Assembly: GCA_048594725.1 (NCBI GenBank)
Contig: JBMDXA010000164.1
Span: 1 to 64,000 of the forward strand
Origin: JAFDZV01 sp048594725
Lineage (GTDB): Bacteria; Bacteroidota; Ignavibacteria; OLB7
Length of the DNA: 64,000 nucleotides
Reading direction: 5' to 3'
The position numbers and the translations under genes are program-made. The notes under the pieces are model-generated. The model saw nothing but the letters and a program-made list of their open reading frames with translations, was not told the DNA's origin and ran no database searches. Of the stretch, positions 35,901 to 45,772 are shown in pieces. How positions within the stretch are numbered: the stretch's first letter is position 1; every line of letters starts with the position of its first letter.

Positions 35901-36040
35901 GAATTTTAGATTTTCGATTTTGGATTTTCGATTGGGGAAGCCGCGGAGGAAAGAGCGACGAGAGAAGAGGGGATGTTCGATTTTAGATTTACGATTTTAG
36001 ATTGGGGGAAGTCACGGAGGAAAAAGCAACGAGAGAAAAA
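35901..36040 (+). repeat. Two tandem copies of a 70-bp unit with GATTTTS heptamers
   Basis: Each copy has about four heptamers (GATTTTC, GATTTTG, GATTTTC, or GATTTTA, GATTTAC, GATTTTA), the cap GATTGGGG, and then a shared stretch containing CGGAGGAAA and CGAGAGAA. The copies start near 35901 and 35972 and differ at several bases. The first starts within five bases of the permease stop codon. Confidence 0.85.
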
Positions 36041-36120
36041 TCGGCTGGCAGATCAGGACTCTTCTCTCGTTGCTGCTGGAGCAGCTTTCACTATGGTTAC
36101 TCTGTTGTGGCCCCCGGAGC

Positions 36121-36138
36121 CAACACCTATAGGTGTTG
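36121..36138. promoter_or_regulatory. Perfect 18-bp palindrome
   Basis: CAACACCTATAGGTGTTG is a perfect inverted repeat about 280 bases upstream of moeA. It could be an operator or part of a decayed element. No binding protein can be named. Confidence 0.35.
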
Positions 36139-36235
36139 CCTATCTGTAGCATGGCCCCTCCCCTCTCCCCATTCCGGAAGCTCCGTAGGAGCGGCCCATT
36201 CTTCCTGGTGTGAAAATGCTTAGCTCCATTGAAGT

Positions 36236-36345
36236 CCCCACTGTTCGCGCGGAGTTCTACTCCGTGCGAGGTGCTAGCAGCAGGGGTCGCGGAGTCGAAC
36301 GTCGCGACAACGCATCTCAAAAACATATCCGTAGGTACGTAAGCA
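36236..36345 (-). mobile_element. Paired-hairpin palindromic element
   Basis: On the minus strand it starts TTACGTACCTACGGATA, then TTTTTGAGATGCGTTGTCGCGA, matching the left ends of the copies at 53498 and 56557. Two hairpins follow, the second (36246-36268) with a CGGAGT/ACTCCG core. The far end is not recognisable, so the copy may be truncated. Confidence 0.6.
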
Positions 36346-36415
36346 CCTATGCCTCAGTGCCTGCGTTTCTCTCTTCCTAACAACCAGGCTCTACGCGCTA
36401 CTATCTATCTCCTCC

Positions 36416-37633
36416 ATGCTCGACTACACCAGCGCACTCCGTATCGTACTCGACAACTGCCGGGACGATCGCCCCGTTGAAACCGTTCCGCTCGTCCTCT
36501 CGCTCGGACGGGTGCTGGCCGGGCCGGTCGTGGCGGCGGAAAATATTCCGGCGGCGCCCAACTCCGCGATGGACGGCTATGCCGTGCGCGCCGAGGATCT
36601 GGCGGGAGCATCGCCGGAACGGCCGGCGCGGCTGGCGGTTGTAGGAGAGGCATCGGCGGGAACGCTCTTCCAGGGAACGCTGGGACAGGGGGAAGCGGTG
36701 CGGATCATGACCGGCGGGCTGTTGCCGGAAGGGGCAAACGCGGTGGTGGAGGTGGAGGCGACATCGGAGGCGGACGGCATCGTGGAAGCGCGCAGGGCAC
36801 TACGGCTGGGGGAATCGATACGGAATGCGGGGGATGATCTCCGCGCCGGATCGGTGGCGATAGAATCGGGCAAACGCATCACCCCCGGCGATATCGGCGT
36901 GCTGGCCTCGCTCGGCATAGTCAATGTTCCGGTGCGGGTGAAACCGAAGGTGGGCATACTCTCCACCGGCAACGAGATCGTGGAGCCGTTTAAAACTCCT
37001 TCCCCCGGCGGAGTACGCAACAGCACCGGACCCGCCCTCTACGCGGCGTGCGTGGAGGCGGGCGCCGAGCCGATCGATCTGGGCATCGCCCGCGACGACC
37101 GCGAGGAGCTGGAGGAGAAACTGGAGGAGGGGCTCCGCTACGATCTCCTGCTGACCACCGGCGGCGTCTCGGCCGGCATCTACGATTTCGTGCAGCAGAT
37201 CCTCCCCGCGCTCGGCGTGCAGGTGCAGTTCCACAAGGTGAAGATCAAGCCGGGAAAACCGGTGCTCTTCGGGACATACGATGAGGGGGAGCAGCGCACC
37301 CTGGTCTTCGGTCTGCCCGGCAACCCGGTCTCCACGCTGGTGACGTTCCGCCAGTTCGTGGCCCCGGCGCTCGCCGCCCTGCTCCACCGCCGGGAATCGG
37401 CCATCCCCCTTCAGGCCCGCCTTGCAACCCCCATCGCCAAACGTGACGACAAGCGCCATTTCGTCCGGGCCATCCTCGCCACCGCAGAGGATGGCGCTCT
37501 GATGGTCTCCACCACCGGCTCGCAGTCCAGCGGCGCCATGAGTTCCATGAGCCGCGCCAACTGCCTGATCGTGCTCCCCGAAGAGAGCCGGACCCCGGCA
37601 CCCGGTGATATGGTGATGGTGGAAATGATGTAG
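36416..37633 (+). CDS. moeA: Molybdopterin molybdenumtransferase MoeA
   Basis: A 405-residue MoeA of normal length. The N-terminal signature AAPNSAMDGYAVRAEDL (about 42-58) and the MoCF_biosynth domain (about 177-320, GILSTGNEIVEPF and TTGGVSAGIYDFV) are both clear. A C-terminal beta domain (domain IV) follows. The enzyme inserts molybdate into adenylylated molybdopterin to complete the molybdenum cofactor. No other cofactor gene is adjacent, so the rest of the pathway lies elsewhere. The ATG at 36416 follows a long repeat-filled gap and has no clear ribosome binding site, but the family N-terminus matches it. Confidence 0.94.
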   Translation: MLDYTSALRIVLDNCRDDRPVETVPLVLSLGRVLAGPVVAAENIPAAPNSAMDGYAVRAEDLAGASPERPARLAVVGEASAGTLFQGTLGQGEAVRIMTGGLLPEGANAVVEVEATSEADGIVEARRALRLGESIRNAGDDLRAGSVAIESGKRITPGDIGVLASLGIVNVPVRVKPKVGILSTGNEIVEPFKTPSPGGVRNSTGPALYAACVEAGAEPIDLGIARDDREELEEKLEEGLRYDLLLTTGGVSAGIYDFVQQILPALGVQVQFHKVKIKPGKPVLFGTYDEGEQRTLVFGLPGNPVSTLVTFRQFVAPALAALLHRRESAIPLQARLATPIAKRDDKRHFVRAILATAEDGALMVSTTGSQSSGAMSSMSRANCLIVLPEESRTPAPGDMVMVEMM

Positions 37634-37834
37634 GAGGAGAGATGGTAGCGAATAGCCTGTAGTCCCCGCCCGCGGCGGCTGTCGCTGGTGTGGGCCGCAG
37701 CCGCAAGCCCGCAGCGGCAGAATGAACACCATGCGGGCCGTTCTCGTTCTCCGCTGTATTTTGGCCCCGGACTCCAAGACCCCGGATTCCGGACCTCTTC
37801 TCCTTCGACCCCTCGACTCTCAACCGATACCAAC

Positions 37835-40800
37835 ATGATACGCGTTCTACTCTGTCTGGTACTTCTCTCCCTTGCCGGTATGGCCGCCCCCGCATATGCA
37901 CAACCGGGGCCGAGCGGGCACAAGGAAGCATTGACCACGCTCTTCCAGCTCCTCTCTCCGGATGAAACGGGGGTACGCTTCGCCGATATCATCACCGAGA
38001 ACGAGCTGCTCAACGGCGTCAACAACATCAACTCCTATAACGGGAGCGGTGTGGCCGCCGGAGATATCAACGGCGACGGGCTTCCCGATCTCTTCTTCTG
38101 CGCCACCTCCGTCGGCAACAGGCTCTATATCAACAAGGGGAATTTCACCTTCGAGGATGCCACTGAGCGATCCGGCCTGGCCGATTCCGGCTACATCCGC
38201 CGGGGAGCCGTGATGGTGGATATCGATGCCGACGGCGATCTCGATCTCTACGTCTGCCGCATCGAGGCCCCCAACAAACTCTATCTCAACGACGGCAGGG
38301 GAAACTTCACCGACAGGGCGAAGGAGTTCGGGCTGGACGCCAGCGACTTCAGCACCCAGGCGAATTTCTTCGACTACGACGGCGATGGCGATCTCGATAT
38401 GTATCTGGCCGTCAACGGCAGGACCGTCGATGGAAGCTGGACCCGCTCCGGCAACCCCGACCGCCTCTATCGCAACAACGGCAACAACTCCTTTACCGAT
38501 GTAAGCACCCAGGCAGGCATCGCCGATACCGCCTACGCTCACAGCGTCACCATCTCCGACCTCAACGGCGACGGCCGCCCCGACATCTTCGTCGCCAACG
38601 ATTTCGAGGCACGCGACATCTGCTATATCAACAACGGGAACGGTACCTTCACCGACAAGGTTGGCTCCATGCTCCGCCACTACAGCACCTCCACGATGGG
38701 GAGCGATATCGCCGATTACAACAACGACGGCCTGCCCGATATCTTCAGCCTGGATATGATCCCGGAGGATCACGTCCGCGAGCTTGCGCTCTCGCAGAGC
38801 CTCTCGGTGCTCAGCCCCATCTTCGACTCGGCACAGGTGCCCAGAAACATGCTCCAGCTGAATCGCGGCGGCGGGATCTTCAGCGAGATAGCGCAGCTTG
38901 CAGGCATCAGCTCCACCGACTGGAGCTGGGCGGTGCTCGTGGCCGACTTCGATAACGACGGCCTGAAGGATGCGTTCGTCGCCAACGGTATCAAACGCGA
39001 TCTCACTTCGCGCGATGCCTCCTACCGTGTGATGCTGGTGGAGCCGGGCGATGAGGTCTATACCAACCCTACCGAAACCCAGTTGCGGCAACGGATGCTG
39101 AAGGTGGCGCAACGCTATCCTTCGGTGCCGGTGCCCAACTACGGGTTCCGGAACAATGGCGATCTCACCTTCTCCAACGTCAGCGATGCCTGGGGGCTGG
39201 ATCAGCCATCCTTCTCGCACGGCTCGGTCTATATCGATCTGGATCTCGATGGCGATCTGGATCTGGTGACCAACAATGTGGATGCCCCCGCATTCATCTA
39301 CCGCAACATGGCGCGCGAGGAGGGAAGGGGAAATTATCTCCGCGTGCAGCTCGAAGGGATGGGGAAGAATCCCGCCGCCTACGGCGCCCGCGTGTCGATA
39401 CGGACCGGCGATCGCCAGCAGATGCTGGAACACTACCCGGTGCGCGGCTATCTCGGCTCGGTGGACCAGACGCTCCACTTCGGGCTCGGGGCCGCCTCGT
39501 CGGTAGATGAGATCACCGTGCGCTGGCCCGATGGCAAGGTGCAGACGGTGAAGAATATCGCGGCCAACCAGACGCTGAAGCTCTCGCAGAAGAACGCCGC
39601 GGGGTCGCGCGAGAAGGCCAAAGCGGCCAGGGGATTGTTCGCCCTCGCCGACACCGCGAAGACCATCGCATACCGTCATCGCGAGAACATCTTCGACGAC
39701 CTGAAGCGCGAGCGCATCCTCCCCCGCCGCCTCTCGCAGAACGGGCCGGGCATGGCCGTCGGCGACGTCAATGCGGACGGGCTCGACGACATCTTCATCG
39801 GCGGCGCGCTGGGCGAGGCCGGAGCCCTCTTCATCCAGCAGAGCAATGGCCGGTTCCTCCGCTCCTCCGATTCCGCGATCTTCCGCGCCGATGCCGCCAG
39901 CGAGGATATGGGGGCGATCTTCTTCGATGCCGACGGCGACCGCGATCTTGACCTGTATGTGGTAAGCGGCGGCAACGAGACCCCCGAAGGGGCCGCTCCG
40001 TTGCAGGACCGGCTCTATATCAACAACGGCAAGGGAGTGTTCAGCAAGAGCGCCAATGCCATCCCGGCCGATGCCACCAGTGGCTCCTGCGTGGTGGCCG
40101 GCGACTACGACCGCGACGGCGACCTGGACCTGTTCGTAGGCGGCAGGCTGGTGCCCGGCAAGTATCCGATGCCGACCCGAAGCTACATCCTCCGCAACGA
40201 CGGAGGCCGCTTCAGCGATGTCACCGAACAGGTTGCGCCGGAGCTGATGAAGGCCGGCATGGTCTGCGCGGCAATCTGGAGCGATCATGACAACGATGGT
40301 GATCTCGATCTTCTCATCGCCGGCGAATGGATGCCGGTGCGCGTGCTGGACAACAACGGGGGACGTTTCGCAACACGGCAGAATACCGGCATCGACTCGG
40401 CCAGCGGCTGGTGGAACAGCCTCGTGGCGGGTGATTTCGACAACGACGGCGATATCGATTATGTGGCCGGAAACCTGGGCCACAACTGGCGCTACAGGGC
40501 CTCGCCGGAGTATCCGATAGAGATGTACAGCTTCGATTTCGACGGCAATGGCTCGCTGGACGGCGTGCTGGCCTACAACGACAGGAAGTACGGCAAGCTG
40601 TTCCCGGTGGTGGACCGCGACAGGATGTCGATGCAGATCCCATCCACCCAGGCGAAGTTCAACACCTTCACCAGCTATGCGCAGGCCACCATCCAGGAGA
40701 TGTATCCCGCCGAGAAGCTGAAGGCCGCCTATCATACCACGGTGAACCGCTTCACCACCAGCTATATCGAGAACCTGGGAGGGGGCCGCTTTGCCATGCA

Positions 40801-41344
40801 CGACCTCCCGCTGATGGCGCAGCTCTCCCCCACGTTCGGTCTGCTGGCCGATGACTACAACGCCGACGGCAATCTGGATCTGTTCATGTCCGGCAATTTC
40901 TACGACGGCCCGGAGCCGATGCTCACCCGCTACGACGCAAGCTGCGGACTGGTGATGCTGGGCGATGGAAAGGGAGGCTTTACCCCGCTTACCCCGGAGC
41001 AGAGCGGCGTGGTGGCCCGCGCCGATGCGCGCGGCGCTGCGGCGGTGCGTATCGGCAAGGGAGGAAACAGCGCGCTCTGCAACATGGTGCTCAACAACGG
41101 CGGATGGGTGCAGTCGTTCAGACTGGAAGGGAACTCCGGGAAGATGCGCTTCTTCACGCTCGATCCCTCGGTAACCGCCACCCACGGCGTGCTGGCGATG
41201 AAGGACGGCACGAAACGGCGCCACGAGTTCTCGGTAGGCTCCGGCTATCTCACCCAGAACTCGCAGACCATCGTGATACCGGCGTCGGCCGCATCGCTGA
41301 CGCTGTTCAACGGGGACCAACAGGTGAAGAGTGTGACGTTCTAG
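37835..41344 (+). CDS. Giant secreted FG-GAP/VCBS repeat protein with ASPIC/UnbV domain
   Basis: The start at 37835 gives a signal peptide (MIRVLLCLVLLSLAGMAAPA, cleaved near AYAQ). The 1169-residue product is built of integrin-like FG-GAP/VCBS blades. Many calcium-binding loops are visible: DINGDGLPDLF, DIDADGDLDLY, DYDGDGDLDMY, DLNGDGRPDIF and DFDNDGLKDAF. An ASPIC/UnbV domain sits in the middle (about 505-590, NYLRVQLEGMG through TVRWPDGKVQTV). A second propeller follows (about 640-1100), and the C-terminus is beta-rich. Such proteins are exported and probably bind ligands or substrates at the surface, with no proven reaction. The upstream frame extension (37688-37834) reads as non-coding. 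Confidence 0.92.
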   Translation: MIRVLLCLVLLSLAGMAAPAYAQPGPSGHKEALTTLFQLLSPDETGVRFADIITENELLNGVNNINSYNGSGVAAGDINGDGLPDLFFCATSVGNRLYINKGNFTFEDATERSGLADSGYIRRGAVMVDIDADGDLDLYVCRIEAPNKLYLNDGRGNFTDRAKEFGLDASDFSTQANFFDYDGDGDLDMYLAVNGRTVDGSWTRSGNPDRLYRNNGNNSFTDVSTQAGIADTAYAHSVTISDLNGDGRPDIFVANDFEARDICYINNGNGTFTDKVGSMLRHYSTSTMGSDIADYNNDGLPDIFSLDMIPEDHVRELALSQSLSVLSPIFDSAQVPRNMLQLNRGGGIFSEIAQLAGISSTDWSWAVLVADFDNDGLKDAFVANGIKRDLTSRDASYRVMLVEPGDEVYTNPTETQLRQRMLKVAQRYPSVPVPNYGFRNNGDLTFSNVSDAWGLDQPSFSHGSVYIDLDLDGDLDLVTNNVDAPAFIYRNMAREEGRGNYLRVQLEGMGKNPAAYGARVSIRTGDRQQMLEHYPVRGYLGSVDQTLHFGLGAASSVDEITVRWPDGKVQTVKNIAANQTLKLSQKNAAGSREKAKAARGLFALADTAKTIAYRHRENIFDDLKRERILPRRLSQNGPGMAVGDVNADGLDDIFIGGALGEAGALFIQQSNGRFLRSSDSAIFRADAASEDMGAIFFDADGDRDLDLYVVSGGNETPEGAAPLQDRLYINNGKGVFSKSANAIPADATSGSCVVAGDYDRDGDLDLFVGGRLVPGKYPMPTRSYILRNDGGRFSDVTEQVAPELMKAGMVCAAIWSDHDNDGDLDLLIAGEWMPVRVLDNNGGRFATRQNTGIDSASGWWNSLVAGDFDNDGDIDYVAGNLGHNWRYRASPEYPIEMYSFDFDGNGSLDGVLAYNDRKYGKLFPVVDRDRMSMQIPSTQAKFNTFTSYAQATIQEMYPAEKLKAAYHTTVNRFTTSYIENLGGGRFAMHDLPLMAQLSPTFGLLADDYNADGNLDLFMSGNFYDGPEPMLTRYDASCGLVMLGDGKGGFTPLTPEQSGVVARADARGAAAVRIGKGGNSALCNMVLNNGGWVQSFRLEGNSGKMRFFTLDPSVTATHGVLAMKDGTKRRHEFSVGSGYLTQNSQTIVIPASAASLTLFNGDQQVKSVTF

Positions 41345-41478
41345 ACCGGCAGTGAAAACATCTTCCATCCTGAAGATGACGGAGGTGCTTGCATCTTCCC
41401 GCCGGCATACCTCCGGCAGTAAGCATACCGAACCTGCTTCAGAGGGAGATCGCTCCAACCCATCCCAGAGGAATATGT

Positions 41479-41865
41479 ATGAATCGTGTAACCGGAATCG
41501 GCGGCATCTTTTTCAAGGCAAGGAACCCGGAGACCCTTCGCGAGTGGTATCGCAAGCACCTCGGCATCGGCGACGAGACCTGGGGAGGTGAAATCTTCCG
41601 CTGGCAAAGCCCGGAGAATCCTGCAGGAGAAGGAAGCACCGTATGGACGATCTTCGATGATGCACCCGGGCATTTCGCTCCCAGCACCTCGGCGTTTATG
41701 ATAAACTACCGCGTGGAGGATCTGCACGGGGTGCTGGCCGCGCTTCGAGCCGAGGGCTGCGACGTCGATGAGAAGGTGGATGAATCCGAGTATGGAAAGT
41801 TCGGATGGGTGATGGACCCGGAGGGCAACCGCATAGAACTGTGGCAGCCCCCCGCGGGCCAGTGA
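41479..41865 (+). CDS. VOC/glyoxalase superfamily protein
   Basis: The ATG at 41479 has a GAGG box and begins at the fold (MNRVTGIGGIFFKARNPETL). The 128-residue product is a single vicinal-oxygen-chelate domain made of two beta-alpha-beta-beta-beta modules: GIFFKARNPETLREWYRKHLG in the first and INYRVEDLHGVLAALRAEG in the second. The final strand GWVMDPEGNRIELWQP carries the usual glutamate metal ligand. Proteins of this group include glyoxalase I-like, dioxygenase-like and antibiotic-binding members, and nothing here selects one. It lies 134 bases after the ASPIC protein gene and ends in a strong bidirectional terminator. Confidence 0.88.
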   Translation: MNRVTGIGGIFFKARNPETLREWYRKHLGIGDETWGGEIFRWQSPENPAGEGSTVWTIFDDAPGHFAPSTSAFMINYRVEDLHGVLAALRAEGCDVDEKVDESEYGKFGWVMDPEGNRIELWQPPAGQ

Positions 41866-41930
41866 CGGCCTGGAGAGCGTCTGTCAGGATGCTCGCTCGG
41901 GCCGCTCATGAAGACGGCAGGGCAGATAGA

Positions 41931-41968
41931 AAAAATCCCCGGCATCCGTTCAGGAGCCGGGGATTTTT
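41931..41968. terminator. Bidirectional intrinsic terminator
   Basis: AAAAATCCCCGGC and GCCGGGGATTTTT form a 13-bp stem with a 12-base loop, with T-runs in both directions. It lies between the VOC gene (plus) and the convergent T9SS-type cargo gene (minus). Confidence 0.92.
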
Positions 41969-42019
41969 ATTTGCGGGAACGATGGGCGCGGAAGTGATTC
42001 CGCACGCAGCCCGGTTCAG

Positions 42020-45000
42020 CTACTCCACCACCACGATCCGTACGGTGGTGCGGCCGGCCGGTGTATCCAGCACCGCCTGGTAGACGCCGGACGAAAGGTT
42101 ATAGCTCCCGATCGGTATGCGCCGCGTGCCGGCACCGAGATCCTCATCCAGAAGCATCGCCGCCGGATTGCCGAACCCATCGTAGAGGAACAGCCGCGCG
42201 CGCGATGGCTCCGGCATATACAGAAGCAGCTCCCCATCCCCCTTCAGCGGCTGGCGCGAGGCTCGCAGCACCGGCCCGGCCACCGTCACGTAGCGCAGAT
42301 CTATCGCGCAATACTCCGCAAGCAGAAGCCCGTCGTGCACCTGGAGATCGTGCCATCCTCCGGCAAATTCGCCGAGCGAAAGATCGAGCGGCGTACGATC
42401 CTTATCCCCCAGCAGCACATCGAGCGAAAGCTCGGCCAGCGTGCTCTCCTCCCGCAGATCGCCGGGAGAAGCTACGGTGGTCACCGTCACGCCCGCGCCG
42501 GAGGGATTCACCACAGCCGGCGTTGCAAGCCCCGCTATCATCCCCCCAACCGGCGGGACCGCCAGGAACCGCACCAGGCGCCGGTCATGGCCGATGCTGA
42601 AGTTCATCGCCTGATAGCCCGACTCGTTCAGCAGCCGCGCCACCTCGGCCGGAGCCAGGCCGACCGCATCGATGCGAACCGGCACACGCACCACCTCGCC
42701 GATATTCGCCCGCATGGTATCGATACCGATGCTGCCGCAGATCACGCCGGCACCGGCAATACGGATCACCGTATCCCCGGGCACGAACGCCTCGCCGTCG
42801 CTGGTGAACTGGAGATCCACCCCGAAGCGCCCCAGCAGCTCCGGCTCTATCTGAAGCCTCACAAGGCGGGAGGAATCGGCCGGGATCGTGACCGGAAGCC
42901 CGGCCGCGATAACCCCGGCGCGGCCGGATGTTTCCCGCAGCAGCACGCCGGTCACCGTCAGCGGCGCATTGCCCAGATTGCGCAGCACCACCGCGGTATC
43001 GGTCGTTCCGCCGGCGCAGATCCGCCCCAGCTCGTAGAGCCTGCGCGGGGCATCGATCACCGGCATCACCCCGCGTCCCTGGAGCTCCACCGGAACTGGC
43101 AGCGAGCAGCTTGCATCCGGACTGGTCTCGATCTGAAGCACGGCCCGGCGCGTCTCCAGATCCGCCGGGGAGAAGGTGATATCCACATCGAGCGTAGCGC
43201 CGGGAGCCAGCCACACCGGCATGGTCTGGCCGCCGGGAAGCGTATAGGAATATTCGGCATCGTTCGCGCCGGCAAGGCGTATCCTTCTGATCTCCACACC
43301 GGCAGTTCCGGCCGAAGAGATCGTCAGGCGTTTGGGGGCGCTGCTGGTACCACGGCGCACATCGCCATACTCCACGGCCGCATCATGCACCAGCAGCCGC
43401 GAGGCCACTATCGTCTGTACGCTCACGGTCTGCTCGCCGGCATCGGCCGAGAGCACGCGGATGTTGGCGGTGTACTCGCCGGGAGTATCGAAACGCCCCT
43501 CGGTGAAGATGTAGCGGCTGCTCTTCGGCGGGACGATGAAGCCCCCCGGCGCATCCACCGTGAAGCCGCCGTTGTCGCTCGTCACCGAGCGTATCACCAC
43601 CGGGCAGGCGGTGGGATTATCCACCGGAATCCGCGCAGTGAAGCGCTCTCCGGGGCAGAGCGTATCGGCCGAAGGAGGCGGAGCGCTCACCTGGAAGGCC
43701 GGCACATCGCCGCGTCCCCGCACCACCAGGGTATCGGCGAACGGGAAGGCATCGCTCCGGATGATGAACCGCGCCTCGGCAGGCCCCGGAAGCCAGGGAG
43801 CGAAGCGGACGATGACGCGCCCATCGCGGCCGCGCAGGATGGACAGAGGAAACTCGGCATCGTTCTCCACGGAGAACTGCGCGGCCGCATCGTTCTCGAA
43901 CGTGTAGTCGTCGCGGATCACAAGCTCGCAGCCGCCGATGTTGGAGATATCCCAGTCGCGCGCGACGGTATCGCCCACGCAGACCGCGCCCAGATCGAGC
44001 GTATCGGTAGCCTCGGCAAACGAGAACTCCGCGGCCCGGCTGATACCGCTCAACGCGGCTGTATCGCTGGTGGTGATCGTTACGGGGAGATCGAACGTAT
44101 CCAGCCCGCTCTGCGCAACCGATACCCGCAGCCCGGCACGGCTTGCAAGGCCGAGCGCTCCTGCGGTGTAGCGCACACGATAGGTCACCTCGCCATTGGC
44201 GGGAATGCGTGTGGGCAGCGGCGGGAGGATCTCGAACTGCGCGATATCCGCAGGCGCCCCCACGAGGACCGCCACCGGATCGAGATCGAGGCAGCGGGTT
44301 CCGTCCAGCCGCACGGTCACATCCATCGTATCGGAGAGACCGGGGCAGAGCGGCGCAAACGCCAGCGGCTCGGCCTCGATACGCCCCAGCAGCCCCGGCA
44401 CCGTGATGCAGACCGTATCGCGAATCAGCGTATCGGCCGGATCGGACACCAGCGCTATCGGAACGCTGAAGGTCTTGCTCCAGAGCCTCGGCTCCGCATA
44501 GAAGGTGAGATTGGCAACGCCGGTGGCATCGGGAGCGAGCGTTCCCGGTATCACCCCGGCCGCCTGCGCCCGCACCGAAAGCCCCGCCGGAACCGACGGC
44601 ACCACCACGCGCGCTCCGGCCAGCGGAGCCGCGCTGCCGTTGGTAACCAGATAAAGCGACTGGAGCGAATCCGGCGCGTATGGATGATAGAGAGGATCAT
44701 TGCAATCGGCCTGCATCAGCGTATCGAAGCCGAGGCAGCCGTTCCCCCCGCCGATCCCGCCACCGCCGCCGAGCGCTATCCCTCCCCCGCCGCCGCCACC
44801 ACCGCCGAACACCACATCGAGCGAATCGACGATGCCGATCTCGGTGGATGCCAGCAGGCGCCGGGTTCCGGCGGGCATGTTCTGCTGCTTCCAGAGAAGC
44901 AGGATGGCGCTGTCGGTATATTCGAAATCGAACGCGCGGCGCTCGTCCCACTGCGCCAGCGCAAGCCCCACGGCACCGGCAACGGCGGTGTTGTCCTTCC

Positions 45001-45772
45001 AGTTGCCGAAGAGGAAATAATCGGGCTCGATCAGTTCGGGAGCGCGGAGATTGCCGCGCGCGGTGAGCCCCGGGGCGATGGGAGTTCCTTCAAGCCCAAG
45101 CCAGAACTCCGGCATGCCGGGAGCTACGGCGGCATCGAACTCGGTTTCAGTGGTCTGGTAGCCGAACGATGAGATGATAGGCGCGCGATCGTTATCGCCG
45201 ATCTTGGTATCGATCAGCATCAGCACTCCCACCGAGTGCGGGGCCGTGGAGCCGATCACCTCCGCCGAAAGCCGTATAAAGCCGCCGCTCGGCCGCTTCA
45301 CCGGCTGCATCGAGAAGAGGAACCGCACGGTATCGCCGGCCGGCATCACGCCGTACATGGTGGCGTTGATCCTGGGGCGCCCGGCCAGCGTATCGCGGAA
45401 AAGCCCCGTCACCTTCACCGGATTGGGCGGCGGCGTCTCGCGCGTGACCGGATCGAGCTCGTACGGCAGATGAAAGATCACATCGTCCACCTTGAAATGG
45501 ATATGCGACGTATAGTTCACCGGGCGCCCGCCGCTGCCATCCTCCTGATAGATCAGCGTCTTGTCCTCGCCGGTATAGCGGGTAGAGACCGAGAAGTGGC
45601 CGTTGGCGAGAAGGACCGCCGTAAGATCGTACGGCGGCAGCGCGCGGGCGATGCTCAGGCTGGACTGCGCCGCCAGCGGCGAGCCTCCAAGCATCAGCAG
45701 CATCAGGGCGGCGGCTACTCCGGCAAGGGACCGGCCGGCCGCCGTTATCGTTCGTGGAATTCTCTCTCTCAT
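42020..45772 (-). CDS. Secreted protein with ASH-like beta domains and T9SS-type sorting domain
   Basis: ATG at 45772 overlaps the stop of the OmpA-like gene by one base (TGATG), and a signal peptide follows (MRERIPRTITAAGRSLAGVA, cleaved near PLAAQ). The 1250-residue product has an N-terminal beta domain (about 30-310), then a striking glycine run with GGGGGGGGGIALGGGGG (about 320-345). Several ASH/choice-of-anchor-D-like beta-sandwich domains follow (for example LGAVCVGDTVARDWDISNIGG and ELGRICAGGTTDTAVVLRNL). A cohesin-like domain lies near 1050-1150. The last 80 residues (RLFLYDGFGNPAAMLL, SSGVYQAVLDTPAG) match T9SS type A C-terminal sorting domains. It should cross the outer membrane through T9SS and stay at the surface or be released. 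Confidence 0.85.
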   Translation of the reverse strand: MRERIPRTITAAGRSLAGVAAALMLLMLGGSPLAAQSSLSIARALPPYDLTAVLLANGHFSVSTRYTGEDKTLIYQEDGSGGRPVNYTSHIHFKVDDVIFHLPYELDPVTRETPPPNPVKVTGLFRDTLAGRPRINATMYGVMPAGDTVRFLFSMQPVKRPSGGFIRLSAEVIGSTAPHSVGVLMLIDTKIGDNDRAPIISSFGYQTTETEFDAAVAPGMPEFWLGLEGTPIAPGLTARGNLRAPELIEPDYFLFGNWKDNTAVAGAVGLALAQWDERRAFDFEYTDSAILLLWKQQNMPAGTRRLLASTEIGIVDSLDVVFGGGGGGGGGIALGGGGGIGGGNGCLGFDTLMQADCNDPLYHPYAPDSLQSLYLVTNGSAAPLAGARVVVPSVPAGLSVRAQAAGVIPGTLAPDATGVANLTFYAEPRLWSKTFSVPIALVSDPADTLIRDTVCITVPGLLGRIEAEPLAFAPLCPGLSDTMDVTVRLDGTRCLDLDPVAVLVGAPADIAQFEILPPLPTRIPANGEVTYRVRYTAGALGLASRAGLRVSVAQSGLDTFDLPVTITTSDTAALSGISRAAEFSFAEATDTLDLGAVCVGDTVARDWDISNIGGCELVIRDDYTFENDAAAQFSVENDAEFPLSILRGRDGRVIVRFAPWLPGPAEARFIIRSDAFPFADTLVVRGRGDVPAFQVSAPPPSADTLCPGERFTARIPVDNPTACPVVIRSVTSDNGGFTVDAPGGFIVPPKSSRYIFTEGRFDTPGEYTANIRVLSADAGEQTVSVQTIVASRLLVHDAAVEYGDVRRGTSSAPKRLTISSAGTAGVEIRRIRLAGANDAEYSYTLPGGQTMPVWLAPGATLDVDITFSPADLETRRAVLQIETSPDASCSLPVPVELQGRGVMPVIDAPRRLYELGRICAGGTTDTAVVLRNLGNAPLTVTGVLLRETSGRAGVIAAGLPVTIPADSSRLVRLQIEPELLGRFGVDLQFTSDGEAFVPGDTVIRIAGAGVICGSIGIDTMRANIGEVVRVPVRIDAVGLAPAEVARLLNESGYQAMNFSIGHDRRLVRFLAVPPVGGMIAGLATPAVVNPSGAGVTVTTVASPGDLREESTLAELSLDVLLGDKDRTPLDLSLGEFAGGWHDLQVHDGLLLAEYCAIDLRYVTVAGPVLRASRQPLKGDGELLLYMPEPSRARLFLYDGFGNPAAMLLDEDLGAGTRRIPIGSYNLSSGVYQAVLDTPAGRTTVRIVVVE

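Larger units (their letters stand above)
35899..36415. other. Repeat-rich intergenic region between the Lpt permease and moeA
   Basis: No gene is supported in 517 bases. It contains a duplicated unit with family A heptamers (35901-36040), an 18-bp palindrome (36121-36138) and a paired-hairpin element (36236-36345). Confidence 0.7.
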
